Position numbers and translations under genes: made by a program
Shown here: positions 40,198 to 48,317 of the stretch, one piece after another
How the letters are laid out: each line of letters opens with the position of its first letter
How positions within the stretch are numbered: position 1 is the first letter of the stretch
Assembly (NCBI GenBank): GCA_964349835.1
Contig: CAYGID010000002.1
Span: 62,001 to 126,000, forward strand
Direction: 5' to 3'
Source of the DNA: JAQVSH01 sp964349835
Lineage (GTDB): Bacteria > Bacteroidota > Bacteroidia > Bacteroidales > UBA4181
DNA length: 64,000 bases
Notes under the pieces: model-generated
Seen by the model: the letters and a program-made list of their open reading frames with translations, nothing else
Told to the model about the DNA's origin: nothing
The model's database searches: none

Positions 40198-41541
40198 GTG
40201 AAAATTGTAATTGCTGGTGCGGGTGAAACGGGTACGCACCTTACTAAACTGTTAAGCGCCGAGAACCACGAAATCGTTGTGATTGATGCTTCGGACGAGA
40301 GTCTGAATTCTTTGAGTCAGATGCTCGATATCCTTACCGTAAACGGTCTGCCTACATCGCTTTCGGCTCTGGAATCGGCCAGCGTCGACAAAGCCCAGCT
40401 CTTTATTGCCGTTACCCCTTCGCAAGACTCCAATATTGTGGCCTGTACTCTTGCCAGCCGTTTGGGGGCAAAGATTACGGTGGCTCGAATCGATAATTTT
40501 GAATATCTTCAGAAGGAGCATAAGGATTTTTTTACAGAGCTCGGCATCAACTATATGATCTATCCCGAGAAGAGCGCTGCCCGGGAGATTGTCTCTCTGA
40601 TTAATCAGTCGGCTCTCACCGACCTAGTCGACTTTTCGGGCGGAAAGCTCTCTCTACTGGTTTTGCGATTGGATGAGAACTCACCCATTGCGGGGCGGCC
40701 TCTTTCTGATCTTTTCTCTGGCCCAAAGCAGTCGTCGTACCGTGTTGTGGCCATCTCCCGAAACAACGATACCCTTATTCCTCACGGGAATGATCGGTTG
40801 CGAGCCAACGATACTGCCTATATTGTTAGTGATCATCGGGGTATGCGCCTCCTTTCGGAGGTTACCGGGAAGAATACAAAACAACTGCGCAAGGTGATGA
40901 TTCTGGGAGGAAGCCGTATTGGGCGCTTCGTGGCTAAAGAGCTCGAGAAACAGTTTCATGTGAAACTGATTGAGGCCGATCGCGAGAAGGCCAACCGTCT
41001 TTCCGGAATGCTCTCGAATTCGATGATTATTCACGGAGATGGCACTAAGATAGATCTGCTTTTAGAAGAGGGTCTTAAAAATACCGATGCGTTTGTGGCA
41101 GTTACAGGAAACTCGGAAACCAATATTCTCTCCTGTATGCTGGCCAAGCAAGAAGGGGTACAACGTGTGGTGGCCGAGATTGAGAACCTCGATTATCTTC
41201 CTCTGGCACAAAAGATGGGAATTGACTCTATCATCAATAAGAAGTTGATTTCGGCTTCGAACATCTTTCAGTTTACCTTGGGCGACAAGATTTCTTTAGT
41301 TAAAACCCTTTCGGTTGCCACCGGGGCTGAGGTAATTGAGTATGTTGCGCAGAAGGGTTCGGTTATTACCCAAAAACCTTTATCGGCAATCAGGTTTCCT
41401 GAGAATGCCATTATCGGTGGGGTCGTGAGGGGTGAATCGAGTTTTATTGCCGAGGGAACCACTCAAGTGATGCCGCTCGATCATGTAGTGGTATTTACGC
41501 TCCCGTCTGCAGTGAACGAGGTGAGCAGGTTGTTTGCCTGA
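40198..41541 (+). CDS. trkA: Trk potassium uptake regulatory protein TrkA
   Basis: 447 aa, two RCK_N/RCK_C modules on the cytosolic side of the Trk potassium system. The first nucleotide-binding motif is GAGETGTHLTKLL (residues about 6-18), the second GGSRIGRFVAKELE (about 235-248), with conserved Asp/Glu after each (VVIDAS, LIEADRE). It begins with GTG; the next ATG would remove part of the first motif's domain, so GTG is chosen. trkH is not adjacent on the right, where pckA converges across a strong terminator. K+ uptake control would couple to the c-di-AMP made by CdaA in many bacteria. Confidence 0.92.
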   Translation: MKIVIAGAGETGTHLTKLLSAENHEIVVIDASDESLNSLSQMLDILTVNGLPTSLSALESASVDKAQLFIAVTPSQDSNIVACTLASRLGAKITVARIDNFEYLQKEHKDFFTELGINYMIYPEKSAAREIVSLINQSALTDLVDFSGGKLSLLVLRLDENSPIAGRPLSDLFSGPKQSSYRVVAISRNNDTLIPHGNDRLRANDTAYIVSDHRGMRLLSEVTGKNTKQLRKVMILGGSRIGRFVAKELEKQFHVKLIEADREKANRLSGMLSNSMIIHGDGTKIDLLLEEGLKNTDAFVAVTGNSETNILSCMLAKQEGVQRVVAEIENLDYLPLAQKMGIDSIINKKLISASNIFQFTLGDKISLVKTLSVATGAEVIEYVAQKGSVITQKPLSAIRFPENAIIGGVVRGESSFIAEGTTQVMPLDHVVVFTLPSAVNEVSRLFA

Positions 41542-41569
41542 CGCCTCGTCTACTGTATAGGTAAAATAA

Positions 41570-41600
41570 AAAGAGGGTGCCCCGCAGGGGCACCCTCTTT
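41570..41600. terminator. Bidirectional terminator between trkA and pckA
   Basis: A perfect 14-bp stem (41570-41583 with 41587-41600, 3-nt loop) with A run on the left and TTT on the right, between convergent stops. Confidence 0.87.
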
Positions 41601-41620
41601 ACTATGTGGCAGGATGATAA

Positions 41621-43432
41621 TTATCCGCAGCAGCAGCAACTATCCATTCCCAATCTTTTCCTGAGACCTTTCAGCTCTTTCGAAAGTTCTTCGGGCAGAT
41701 GTTTTCCAAACGATGCGTAGTGCTCTTCAATTAGGGCAACTTCGGCTTTCCAATCATCAGCACAAACGGCAAGTGCCTTCTCCATTTCGGCAGAGGTGAG
41801 GTTCAGCCCTTCGATGTTGATACCGTCGGCGGACGGAACCTTTCCGATGGGGGTCTCTTTTACCTGGCCTTCGCCGTTGCAACGGTCGAAGATATAGGCC
41901 AGCACACGGCTGTTTTCGCCATAACCAGGCCACAGGAACTTGCCATCTTCTTTGCGGAACCAGTTCACGAAGAAGAATCTGGGCAGTTTTTCGGGAGCGG
42001 TAGCGTTCTTGCCCAAGTTAATCCAATGTTGGAAATAGTCGCCCATGTGGTATCCGCAGAAGGGAAGCATGGCGAAGGGGTCGCGACGAACACCGGCCTT
42101 CAGACCGATAGCGGCAGCGGTCACTTCGGAACCTACGATCGAACCCATGAACACGCCATGGTTCCAGCTGGTTGCCTCGTGTACCAACGGCACGGTTGAG
42201 GGACGACGACCTCCGAAGAGGATGGCCGAGATGGGTACGCCTGCAGGATTTTCCCAATCTTTGTCGATAGCAGGACACTGCGATGCAGGAGCGGTAAAAC
42301 GGGCATTCGGATGGGCTACCAATTCGTCGGAAGCGGGATCGTACAGCTTGTTTTTCCAGGTGATAGTTCCTGCAGGACAGTCGGTTCCGATGCCTTCCCA
42401 CCATACATCGCCGTCGGGGGTGAGCCCTACGTTGGTGAAGATGGTGTTGGAATTAGCCGAAATCATAGCATTGGGGTTTGTATCCATAGAGGTGAAGGGA
42501 GCTACGCCAAAGAAGCCTGCTTCAGGATTGATGGCATAGAGACGGCCATCGGCACCAAATTTCATCCAGGCAATGTCATCGCCCACGGTTTCAACCTTCC
42601 ATCCGGGGATGGTGGGAATGAGCATAGCCAGGTTGGTTTTTCCGCAAGCGCTGGGGAATGCGGCGGCAACATACTTCTTTTCGCCTTTGGGGTTGGTGAG
42701 CCCTAAAATCAGCATGTGCTCGGCCAACCAGCCCTCCCTTTTTGCCATCGTGGAGGCAATACGGAGTGCAAGACATTTCTTTCCGAGAAGTGCGTTTCCT
42801 CCGTAACCGGAACCGTACGACCAAATTTCGCGGGTTTCGGGGAAGTGCGAGATATATTTTTCTTCGATGGGAGCGCAGGGCCATTTTGCATCTTTCTGAC
42901 CGGGCTGCAGGGGAGCACCTACTGTGTGAACACAGGGAACAAATTCGCCTTTCTCGCCGAGAACGTCGAGAACAGGTTGCCCCATGCGGGTCATGATGCG
43001 CATGTTAACCACAACATATTCGGAATCGGAAATTTCAACACCGATATGTGCGATGTTTGAACCGAGAGGGCCCATGCTGAAGGGAATCACATACATGGTG
43101 CGACCTTTCATGCACCCTTTGTACTTGGCCAAAAGAATCGACTTCATTTCGGCAGGATCCATCCAGTTGTTCGACGGGCCGGCCTCTTCCTTAGTCTTTG
43201 AGCAAATATAGGTTCTGTTCTCAACCCGGGCAACGTCGCTGGGGTCTGATTGGAAATAGTAACTGCCGGGGCGTTTCTCCTCGTTCAGTTTTATCGCGGA
43301 ACCACTGGCAACCATCTTGTCGAGAAGAAATTGATTCTCCTCTTCGGATCCGTTGCACCAGTAAACTTTGTCGGGTTGGCAGATTCCTGCCCATTCGTCT
43401 ACCCACTGGAGTAATTTGTTGTTGTTTGTCAT
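41621..43432 (-). CDS. pckA: Phosphoenolpyruvate carboxykinase (GTP type)
   Basis: 603 aa. It interconverts oxaloacetate and PEP; in fermenting Bacteroidota it can run toward oxaloacetate and succinate. The GTP-type signature is clear: PFSMGPLGSNIAHIGVEI, GGNALLGKKC, P-loop FPSACGKTNLAM with residues 261-267, VGDDIAWM and SWNHGVFMGS-like ATSWNHGVFMG. The usual FGVAPGT reads FGVAPFT (Phe313), and the protein ends in DSCCCCG, four Cys in a row. Bacteroides itself mostly uses the ATP type, so the GTP type points to another family of Bacteroidales. Own promoter at 43504-43511. Confidence 0.95.
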   Translation of the reverse strand: MTNNNKLLQWVDEWAGICQPDKVYWCNGSEEENQFLLDKMVASGSAIKLNEEKRPGSYYFQSDPSDVARVENRTYICSKTKEEAGPSNNWMDPAEMKSILLAKYKGCMKGRTMYVIPFSMGPLGSNIAHIGVEISDSEYVVVNMRIMTRMGQPVLDVLGEKGEFVPCVHTVGAPLQPGQKDAKWPCAPIEEKYISHFPETREIWSYGSGYGGNALLGKKCLALRIASTMAKREGWLAEHMLILGLTNPKGEKKYVAAAFPSACGKTNLAMLIPTIPGWKVETVGDDIAWMKFGADGRLYAINPEAGFFGVAPFTSMDTNPNAMISANSNTIFTNVGLTPDGDVWWEGIGTDCPAGTITWKNKLYDPASDELVAHPNARFTAPASQCPAIDKDWENPAGVPISAILFGGRRPSTVPLVHEATSWNHGVFMGSIVGSEVTAAAIGLKAGVRRDPFAMLPFCGYHMGDYFQHWINLGKNATAPEKLPRFFFVNWFRKEDGKFLWPGYGENSRVLAYIFDRCNGEGQVKETPIGKVPSADGINIEGLNLTSAEMEKALAVCADDWKAEVALIEEHYASFGKHLPEELSKELKGLRKRLGMDSCCCCG

Positions 43433-43503
43433 ATAATTGTGATTAGAAATGAATTAACGAATTGTCTCGAGTAGCTCTTCACAAAGCCCTTCTTCCACGT
43501 TTG

Positions 43504-43511
43504 CAAATATA
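43504..43511 (-). promoter_or_regulatory. Promoter -7 box of pckA (TATATTTG)
   Basis: The minus strand reads TATATTTG followed by CAAA, 71 nt before the pckA ATG. Confidence 0.68.
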
Positions 43512-43546
43512 TGGAATAAGCTCCAAAAATGGAGGGGAAACAATCA

Positions 43547-44545
43547 TTATTCGTTTCTTTCTTCGTCACTTTCTATGAGCTGCGAAAGGGTAAGTTCCTC
43601 CTGTTTTTCGAAGGGTTTTCGCCGATAGTCGCAACCCTCTACCGCACAGTGTTGGCAGTGCAATTCGCCGCAGGGGTCGGAGTGCACCGAAATGGTGACC
43701 CTGCCTCCGTTAACGGCGCTCAGGGTCTGATTCAGCCGTTCGCACGCCTCGTGGCTCCGGGCCACGGTATAGTACCAAGGGAGGGTGAGGTCGCAGTCGA
43801 CATGCAGATGACTCCCATATTTAATCACTTTGGTGTTATGAATATCGATCCAATCGGGCTGTCGATTGTGGGAGATAGCCTCTGCCATGTTTCGGAGGAT
43901 CTCGGTGTCTGCTTCGTCGATGAGATTGGCCACTGTTTTTTTCAAGATCGAAAAGCCTGTGACCAGAATGAGGACGCCAAACAGGATGGCCAGTACACTG
44001 TCGATCCAACTCCATTTGGTGATATAGAGCAGGATAAGCCCTATCACCAGCCCAATGGTAGAGTAGGTGTCGGAATGGAGATGTTTACCACCCGCAACCA
44101 AGGCAATAGAGTTGTAACGCCTCCCGGTGCGGATGCTGTACCATCCCATGAGCCAATTAGCCGCTCCCGCGAAGGCTATGATAGCGATTCCCATATCGAG
44201 TCCGGCAATTTCGGACGGTCGGAAGAATCTTCGGGCTCCCTCGGAAATCATTAGTAAGCCGGCGGTTGCGATTAACAATCCTTCGACCGAGGCAGAGATC
44301 AACTCTGCTTTTCCATGCCCGAAAGGATGCGATTTATCTTTGGGCATGGCCGAAAAGCGGAGGCTGTAATAACTTATGCATCCCGCAACAACGTTTACTA
44401 TACTCTCCATGGCATCGCTCAGAATGGCTACAGAGTGAGTCATGAAGAAGGCCAGAAACTTTCCTGCCATCAACACCACCGATCCTATCAGGATGTAACC
44501 CTGCACTCTCTGTTTAATGAGATCTTGATTCTCTGGCCGACTCAT
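43547..44545 (-). CDS. Cation diffusion facilitator family transporter
   Basis: 332 aa inner-membrane metal exporter. Six TM segments occupy about residues 20-220; metal-site motifs are HSVAILSDAMESIVN (TM2) and HLHSDTYSTIGLVIG (TM5), giving the HxxxD-like and HxxxD pairs, and SHPFGHGKAELIS in the loop. The C-terminal cytosolic domain ends in a Cys/His cluster (DPCGELHCQHCAVEGCD), a possible metal sensor or structural zinc site. I use the ATG at 44545 preceded by GGTGGA; a TTG 6 codons upstream is also open. Likely substrates are Zn, Fe or Mn. It stands alone, next to octamer repeats. Confidence 0.9.
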   Translation of the reverse strand: MSRPENQDLIKQRVQGYILIGSVVLMAGKFLAFFMTHSVAILSDAMESIVNVVAGCISYYSLRFSAMPKDKSHPFGHGKAELISASVEGLLIATAGLLMISEGARRFFRPSEIAGLDMGIAIIAFAGAANWLMGWYSIRTGRRYNSIALVAGGKHLHSDTYSTIGLVIGLILLYITKWSWIDSVLAILFGVLILVTGFSILKKTVANLIDEADTEILRNMAEAISHNRQPDWIDIHNTKVIKYGSHLHVDCDLTLPWYYTVARSHEACERLNQTLSAVNGGRVTISVHSDPCGELHCQHCAVEGCDYRRKPFEKQEELTLSQLIESDEERNE

Positions 44546-44554
44546 ACATCCACC

Positions 44555-44607
44555 ATTAGACAATTAGACAATTATTTTTTCATTAGAGCTCTAGAGCACT
44601 AGAGCAT
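44555..44607. repeat. Two octamer tandem repeats (ATTAGACA x2; TAGAGCNN x3)
   Basis: ATTAGACA occurs twice at 44555-44570; three units TAGAGCTC, TAGAGCAC, TAGAGCAT follow at 44584-44607. All keep the 8-bp period of the arrays at 11582, 18445 and 35151. They lie just upstream of the cation transporter start. Confidence 0.8.
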
Positions 44608-44686
44608 CAGAGTTTGGTGCGATGAGAAAACCCCACCGGATGCACTCCTCGGAATATTCCGACGGCATACCGGCAGGGTTAAAGCA

Positions 44687-44730
44687 ACCGAACCGGGGGT
44701 TTGCATGCAAAGCGTGCACCCCGGTTCGGT
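44687..44730 (-). terminator. Terminator-like double hairpin after the Tat TIM-barrel gene
   Basis: A 12-bp outer stem (44687-44698 with 44719-44730) encloses a loop with its own perfect palindrome TTTGCATGCAAA. It lies 10 nt past the minus-strand stop at 44741. The T run beyond it is weak. Confidence 0.65.
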
Positions 44731-44740
44731 AATGGTATTG

Positions 44741-45610
44741 TTATTTTACGTAGGGGGCTGCGTTAAGGAAATCGTAGCTCACCTTCACACTTTCCAAGGG
44801 GGGCAAATCGTAACGCTCAACCTCAACATACCAATCTTTCATGCCTTGAGCGTAAGCTGCTTCGAAAATGGGTGCGAAGTCAATTTCGCCACTCTTGCCA
44901 ATCTCTTTCTCATCCTTGATATGGAGAACAGGGAAACGACCGGCATAGTTTTTTAGATAGTCAACAGGGTTGTAACCCCCTTTGGTTACCCAATAGACGT
45001 CCATTTCGAAGAAGACATGGTCTTTACTGGTGTTCTTGAGCATGAAATCGTAAATAATTTCCTCGCCGATTTTCTTGAACTCAAAGTTATGGTTGTGGTA
45101 GCCGAATTTGATGTTTGACCCTGCTGCGTTTAGACCAATGGTGTAGAAATAGTCGCAGTACATCTTGATGTCGTCGAGCGTGGTTTGGTCGTTAACAGGC
45201 ATAAAGGGTTGTACCATGTATTTGCAGCCTGCTTCGGCATGCGCTTCGATGGCTTTGCTCCACCACTCCATGATTTCGCCCTCTTTCTCTTTGTTGTAGG
45301 CCTGCCCGAGGTGGGCGCTGGTCATCTTCATGCCCAAATCTTCGCAGGCTTTTTTGAACTCTGCGGGAGCCATCCCATAAATTTTTCCGTTGCCGTAAGC
45401 AGCGGTTTCAATGTTTACGTAACCCATTTTAGAAACGGCCTCAAGTACAGGCAGAATTCCCTTTTCGTTGATGTCATCGCGGAGGGAGTAGAGTTGAAGC
45501 CCAATTGGCTTTATTACAGGAGTTGCACAGGAGGAGAGCAGGTTGCTTCCCAGAAAGCCTCCGGCAAGGAGCATGGATGATGATTTCAGAAAATCGCGTC
45601 TGTTTGCCAT
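44741..45610 (-). CDS. Tat-type sugar phosphate isomerase/epimerase-like protein
   Basis: 289 aa. The N-terminus has NRRDFLKSS followed by a hydrophobic stretch ending LLSSC, so it carries a twin-arginine-type signal and may be lipidated at the Cys. The body is an AP endonuclease 2/xylose isomerase-like TIM barrel: GLQLYSLRDD, YVNIETAAYG, MKMTSAHLG, FGYHNHNFEFK, VFFEMDVYWVTKGG, and HIKDEKE, where Glu, His and Asp would bind a divalent metal. Exported members of this family occur in sugar utilisation in Bacteroidota, often near DUF1080 proteins; no substrate is evident. The ATG at 45610 is chosen because upstream codons would precede the signal. Confidence 0.85.
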   Translation of the reverse strand: MANRRDFLKSSSMLLAGGFLGSNLLSSCATPVIKPIGLQLYSLRDDINEKGILPVLEAVSKMGYVNIETAAYGNGKIYGMAPAEFKKACEDLGMKMTSAHLGQAYNKEKEGEIMEWWSKAIEAHAEAGCKYMVQPFMPVNDQTTLDDIKMYCDYFYTIGLNAAGSNIKFGYHNHNFEFKKIGEEIIYDFMLKNTSKDHVFFEMDVYWVTKGGYNPVDYLKNYAGRFPVLHIKDEKEIGKSGEIDFAPIFEAAYAQGMKDWYVEVERYDLPPLESVKVSYDFLNAAPYVK

Positions 45611-45648
45611 ATCGGTTAATATTATGGTTTTTGTGTATGATAATTTCC

Positions 45649-45662
45649 GTTTTCCGGAAAAC
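45649..45662. promoter_or_regulatory. 14-bp palindrome in the leader of the TIM-barrel gene
   Basis: GTTTTCCGGAAAAC is a perfect palindrome without loop, between the -7 box (45677-45684) and the ATG (45610). The absence of a loop suits a DNA operator rather than an RNA hairpin. No regulator gene is near. Confidence 0.45.
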
Positions 45663-45676
45663 TTTGCAGAATAGAA

Positions 45677-45684
45677 CAAATCTA
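45677..45684 (-). promoter_or_regulatory. Promoter -7 box of the TIM-barrel gene (TAGATTTG)
   Basis: The minus strand reads TAGATTTG followed by TTCT, 66 nt before the ATG at 45610. Confidence 0.6.
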
Positions 45685-45805
45685 ATGGTTTTTTTTAAAA
45701 AGGAGTCCACTATAAGACCAACTTTTTCTGTTGGGTGCGATTCTTTATCTGCCCCGCAGACTTTTGTGCCCATTTGCAGTACATTTACGGTAAAATGCAG
45801 ATGCG

Positions 45806-46753
45806 ATGAGTGTACGGAATATTTACGCACTGGGAGAAACAGTATACGACTTGATTTTTGAAAATGGAAAGATCTCCTCGGGCGTTCCCGGTGGAGCCAC
45901 GCTGAACAGTTCGGTTTCATTGGGGCGCCTGCACCAGAATATCTTTTTTGTGGGAGAGTATGGCTGCGACCTGTTGGGGGGAGCCGTCGACAGCTTTCTG
46001 CAACAGAACGGGGTGAATACCCGCTTTGTGTACAGGCATACCGATGGTGCCACATCTGTTGCCATTGCATTTCTCGACGAAAAGAGAAATGCTTCGTACA
46101 ATTTTTACAAAAAGCCCCCGCTTTTAAGGATGCAGGGTGCACAGCCCTCTTTTTCGGCGGGCGACATTGTGCTGTTCGGCTCCTTTTTTTCGATAGCTCC
46201 CGAGCTGCGATCCTTTGTTGTGCCCTTTGTTGAAGCGGCACGTGATGCCGGGGCCGTCGTTGTGTACGATCCCAATTTCAGACTGGCCCACAAAGAAGAA
46301 TTGGAGTCGATTCGCCCACTCCTGTTGGAGAATTTTTCGATGGCCGATGTCGTCAGGGGGTCGGACGAAGATTTCTTCCATATTTTCGGTGCCCGATCGG
46401 CCGATGAGGCTGCAAAAAGTCTGGCGCCCTATTGCCGAAATATGGTTTATACAGCCAGCTCGGAGGGCATTGAGGTGCGGACTCCCTCTTTTTCGGGACG
46501 TTTCAATGCCAAACGGATTGTTCCGGTAAGTACTGTGGGTGCCGGTGATACCTTCAATGCCGGGCTAATCTACGCACTTGTGCAGCTGGATATCTGTCGC
46601 CCACAGATAGGTTCTCTTCTGTTGGAGCAGTGGGAAATCCTTGTGGCTGTTGCCACAGAGATGGCCTCGGCAGTATGTATGAGCTACGAAAATTCTATTC
46701 CCTCCGGTTTCCAACTCTCTTTCAATATATCTGAGGCATCGGGTCCTGTTTGA
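45806..46753 (+). CDS. PfkB-family carbohydrate kinase (fructokinase-like)
   Basis: 315 aa ribokinase-fold sugar kinase. The N-terminus has ALGETVYDLIF and GGATLNSSVSLGRL; the second PfkB signature is VSTVGAGDTFNAGLIYAL, with GAGD as anion hole and Asp as catalytic base. It would phosphorylate a monosaccharide such as fructose in the cytosol; the sugar cannot be told. TACATTTA about 20 nt before the ATG is a near-match promoter. Its last 70 nt overlap the 3' end of convergent wbqC, an unusually long tail-to-tail overlap. Confidence 0.88.
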   Translation: MSVRNIYALGETVYDLIFENGKISSGVPGGATLNSSVSLGRLHQNIFFVGEYGCDLLGGAVDSFLQQNGVNTRFVYRHTDGATSVAIAFLDEKRNASYNFYKKPPLLRMQGAQPSFSAGDIVLFGSFFSIAPELRSFVVPFVEAARDAGAVVVYDPNFRLAHKEELESIRPLLLENFSMADVVRGSDEDFFHIFGARSADEAAKSLAPYCRNMVYTASSEGIEVRTPSFSGRFNAKRIVPVSTVGAGDTFNAGLIYALVQLDICRPQIGSLLLEQWEILVAVATEMASAVCMSYENSIPSGFQLSFNISEASGPV

Positions 46754-47334
46754 AACAGGAGATCGAGAATCGAGAGATTCTCCAAAAATCCGTATTTCTC
46801 CGCAAAGTTCTGACTGTAAAGTGGAGGAGAGAAGTCGGGGTCGGACCATTTTTCGCCCGGGGCAATAGACTCCCTGAAGTCGAGCGGATTACTCCCACTT
46901 CCCACATATTCGCAGGTCAGGCTTAACTCGTTATTAATTTTTAGGATAGAGCAGAGCGCGTGCGATATCTCCAGGTCGAGATCGAATAAGAATGTGGGTC
47001 GTTTGCGAAAAAGGGGGAGGAGTTCGTCGATATAAAAGTCGAAAAATGGTGATTTCCGGTAGGCCGATTCCAACGCTCGCAGATGGTTTTTTTGCCAAGG
47101 AGAACTGTAGTCGATGCGCACCTCCCGGATGGGAATTTTACTCCGCTCTTCGCGCACTACCGGAACCGTGAGGTTTAACCTGCCGTTGGCCGACGCAATG
47201 ATACATCGGTTTCGGAAGGTCTGCTTGAGGTAATTTTCGTGAGCCTCCAAACAGACAGGATGATCGGAGACCCATTTTGCGTAATATTGAATGGGTCCGA
47301 AGTAGGTGATGGAGACAAGAATCGGTGGTTTCAT
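46684..47334 (-). CDS. WbqC-like family protein
   Basis: 216 aa. ISITYFGPIQYYAKW-type start (SITYFGPIQYYAKWVS), the YLKQTFRNRC motif, LNLTVPVV, SPWQKNHLRALESAYRKSPFFDFY and a YLGSGSN-like EYVGSGSNP match the WbqC-like family, linked to O-antigen or other glycan synthesis but without a proven reaction. In many Bacteroidales the gene follows lepB; here lepB is about 35 kb away and wbqC is divergent from folP. Both strands are used at its 3' end because of the 70-nt overlap with the PfkB gene. Confidence 0.85.
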   Translation of the reverse strand: MKPPILVSITYFGPIQYYAKWVSDHPVCLEAHENYLKQTFRNRCIIASANGRLNLTVPVVREERSKIPIREVRIDYSSPWQKNHLRALESAYRKSPFFDFYIDELLPLFRKRPTFLFDLDLEISHALCSILKINNELSLTCEYVGSGSNPLDFRESIAPGEKWSDPDFSPPLYSQNFAEKYGFLENLSILDLLFQTGPDASDILKESWKPEGIEFS

Positions 47335-47359
47335 CCGTGCTATTTCGGAGTTTAGAGCA

Positions 47360-47367
47360 CAAAAATA
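47360..47367 (-). promoter_or_regulatory. Promoter -7 box of wbqC (TATTTTTG)
   Basis: The minus strand reads TATTTTTG followed by TGCT, 25 nt before the wbqC ATG. The divergent folP has a variant TATATTCG at 47403-47410. Confidence 0.6.
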
Positions 47368-47432
47368 GCTAGGAAATCGGATGGGAGAAGGTTCGGAAGC
47401 GTTATATTCGTGAAAAATTGTTTCGACGCTCT

Positions 47433-48317
47433 ATGGTGCCCCCGGATTTGTTACCCCCTTTTACCGAATCGGTTGCCGGCAGGCCTGCTTCGCGTCTGTT
47501 CCGCCTGGGCAACCGGCTGGTTACGATGCGTTTCCCAACCGTAATGGGTATCCTGAATGTTACGCCCGATTCGTTTTACGAGCCGAGCCGAGTCGTTCAC
47601 GAGGAGGCAATTATTTCGCGTTGTGCCCGGATGCTCGAGGAGGGGGCAACCTGGATTGATGTGGGCGGCTTCTCTTCGCGCCCAGGCTCGGAACTGCCAT
47701 CGCCCGATGAGGAACTGTCGCGTTTGTGTCGGGCGCTCGATCTCATCAGGAGTCGCTTTAACGATGCCCTGATTTCGGTTGATACAGCACGTGCTGTTGT
47801 GGCCTCGCGCGTGGTAAAAGATTACGATGTGGGAATGATTAACGACATTTCGGGAGGAACTCTAGACGATACCCTCTTTGAAACACTGCCTTCGCTGCAT
47901 GTTCCCTATGTTCTTTCGCATATTCGGGGAACTCCCCTTGCCATGCAGGAGGAGCCTGTTTACGAAGACCTTATGCGTGAGATGGCCCTCTATTTTTCCG
48001 AAAAGATTAATCGACTGCATCATCTCGGTGTGGCCGACATTATTATTGATCCGGGTTTTGGCTTTGGAAAAACCTGGGAGCACAACCGCCAATTGATGTG
48101 CGAGCTTGCCTCTCTAACACAGCACGGGCTTCCTCTGATGGTTGGAGTTTCTAGAAAGTCAATGATCTACAAGACGTTAGGCGTAGTTCCCGAACAGGCG
48201 TTAAACGGCACAACGGTTGCCCATGTTTTTGCCCTTCTGCGGGGTGCCGATTTTTTGCGGGTGCACGATGTGAAGCAGGCCGTAGAGTGTATAAGGCTTA
48301 CGGAAGCTTTTCGCTGA
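47433..48317 (+). CDS. folP: Dihydropteroate synthase
   Basis: 294 aa. It joins p-aminobenzoate to the pterin pyrophosphate in folate synthesis; sulfonamide target. TVMGILNVTPDSFYEPSR is the first signature, WIDVGGFSSRPGS the second; ISVDTARA, MINDISGG, SHIRGTP, IIDPGFGFGK and VGVSRKSMIY follow in order. The ATG at 47433 leaves a 35-residue N-terminal extension before the barrel; a TTG at 47418 is also in frame. The 3' end overlaps the convergent 995-aa protein gene by 20 nt. cdaA, the usual neighbour in Bacteroidota, is not adjacent. Confidence 0.95.
   Translation: MVPPDLLPPFTESVAGRPASRLFRLGNRLVTMRFPTVMGILNVTPDSFYEPSRVVHEEAIISRCARMLEEGATWIDVGGFSSRPGSELPSPDEELSRLCRALDLIRSRFNDALISVDTARAVVASRVVKDYDVGMINDISGGTLDDTLFETLPSLHVPYVLSHIRGTPLAMQEEPVYEDLMREMALYFSEKINRLHHLGVADIIIDPGFGFGKTWEHNRQLMCELASLTQHGLPLMVGVSRKSMIYKTLGVVPEQALNGTTVAHVFALLRGADFLRVHDVKQAVECIRLTEAFR

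Noticed and set aside
44651..44660. GGAATATTCC palindrome as an operator
   Set aside because: Ten bp palindromes occur by chance often at this scale and it is distant from any promoter box.
45474..46241. A 255-codon minus-strand open frame across the TIM-barrel start and PfkB gene
   Set aside because: It overlaps two well-supported genes and their shared promoter region, and its translation is rich in Arg, Pro and Ser without any recognisable domain.
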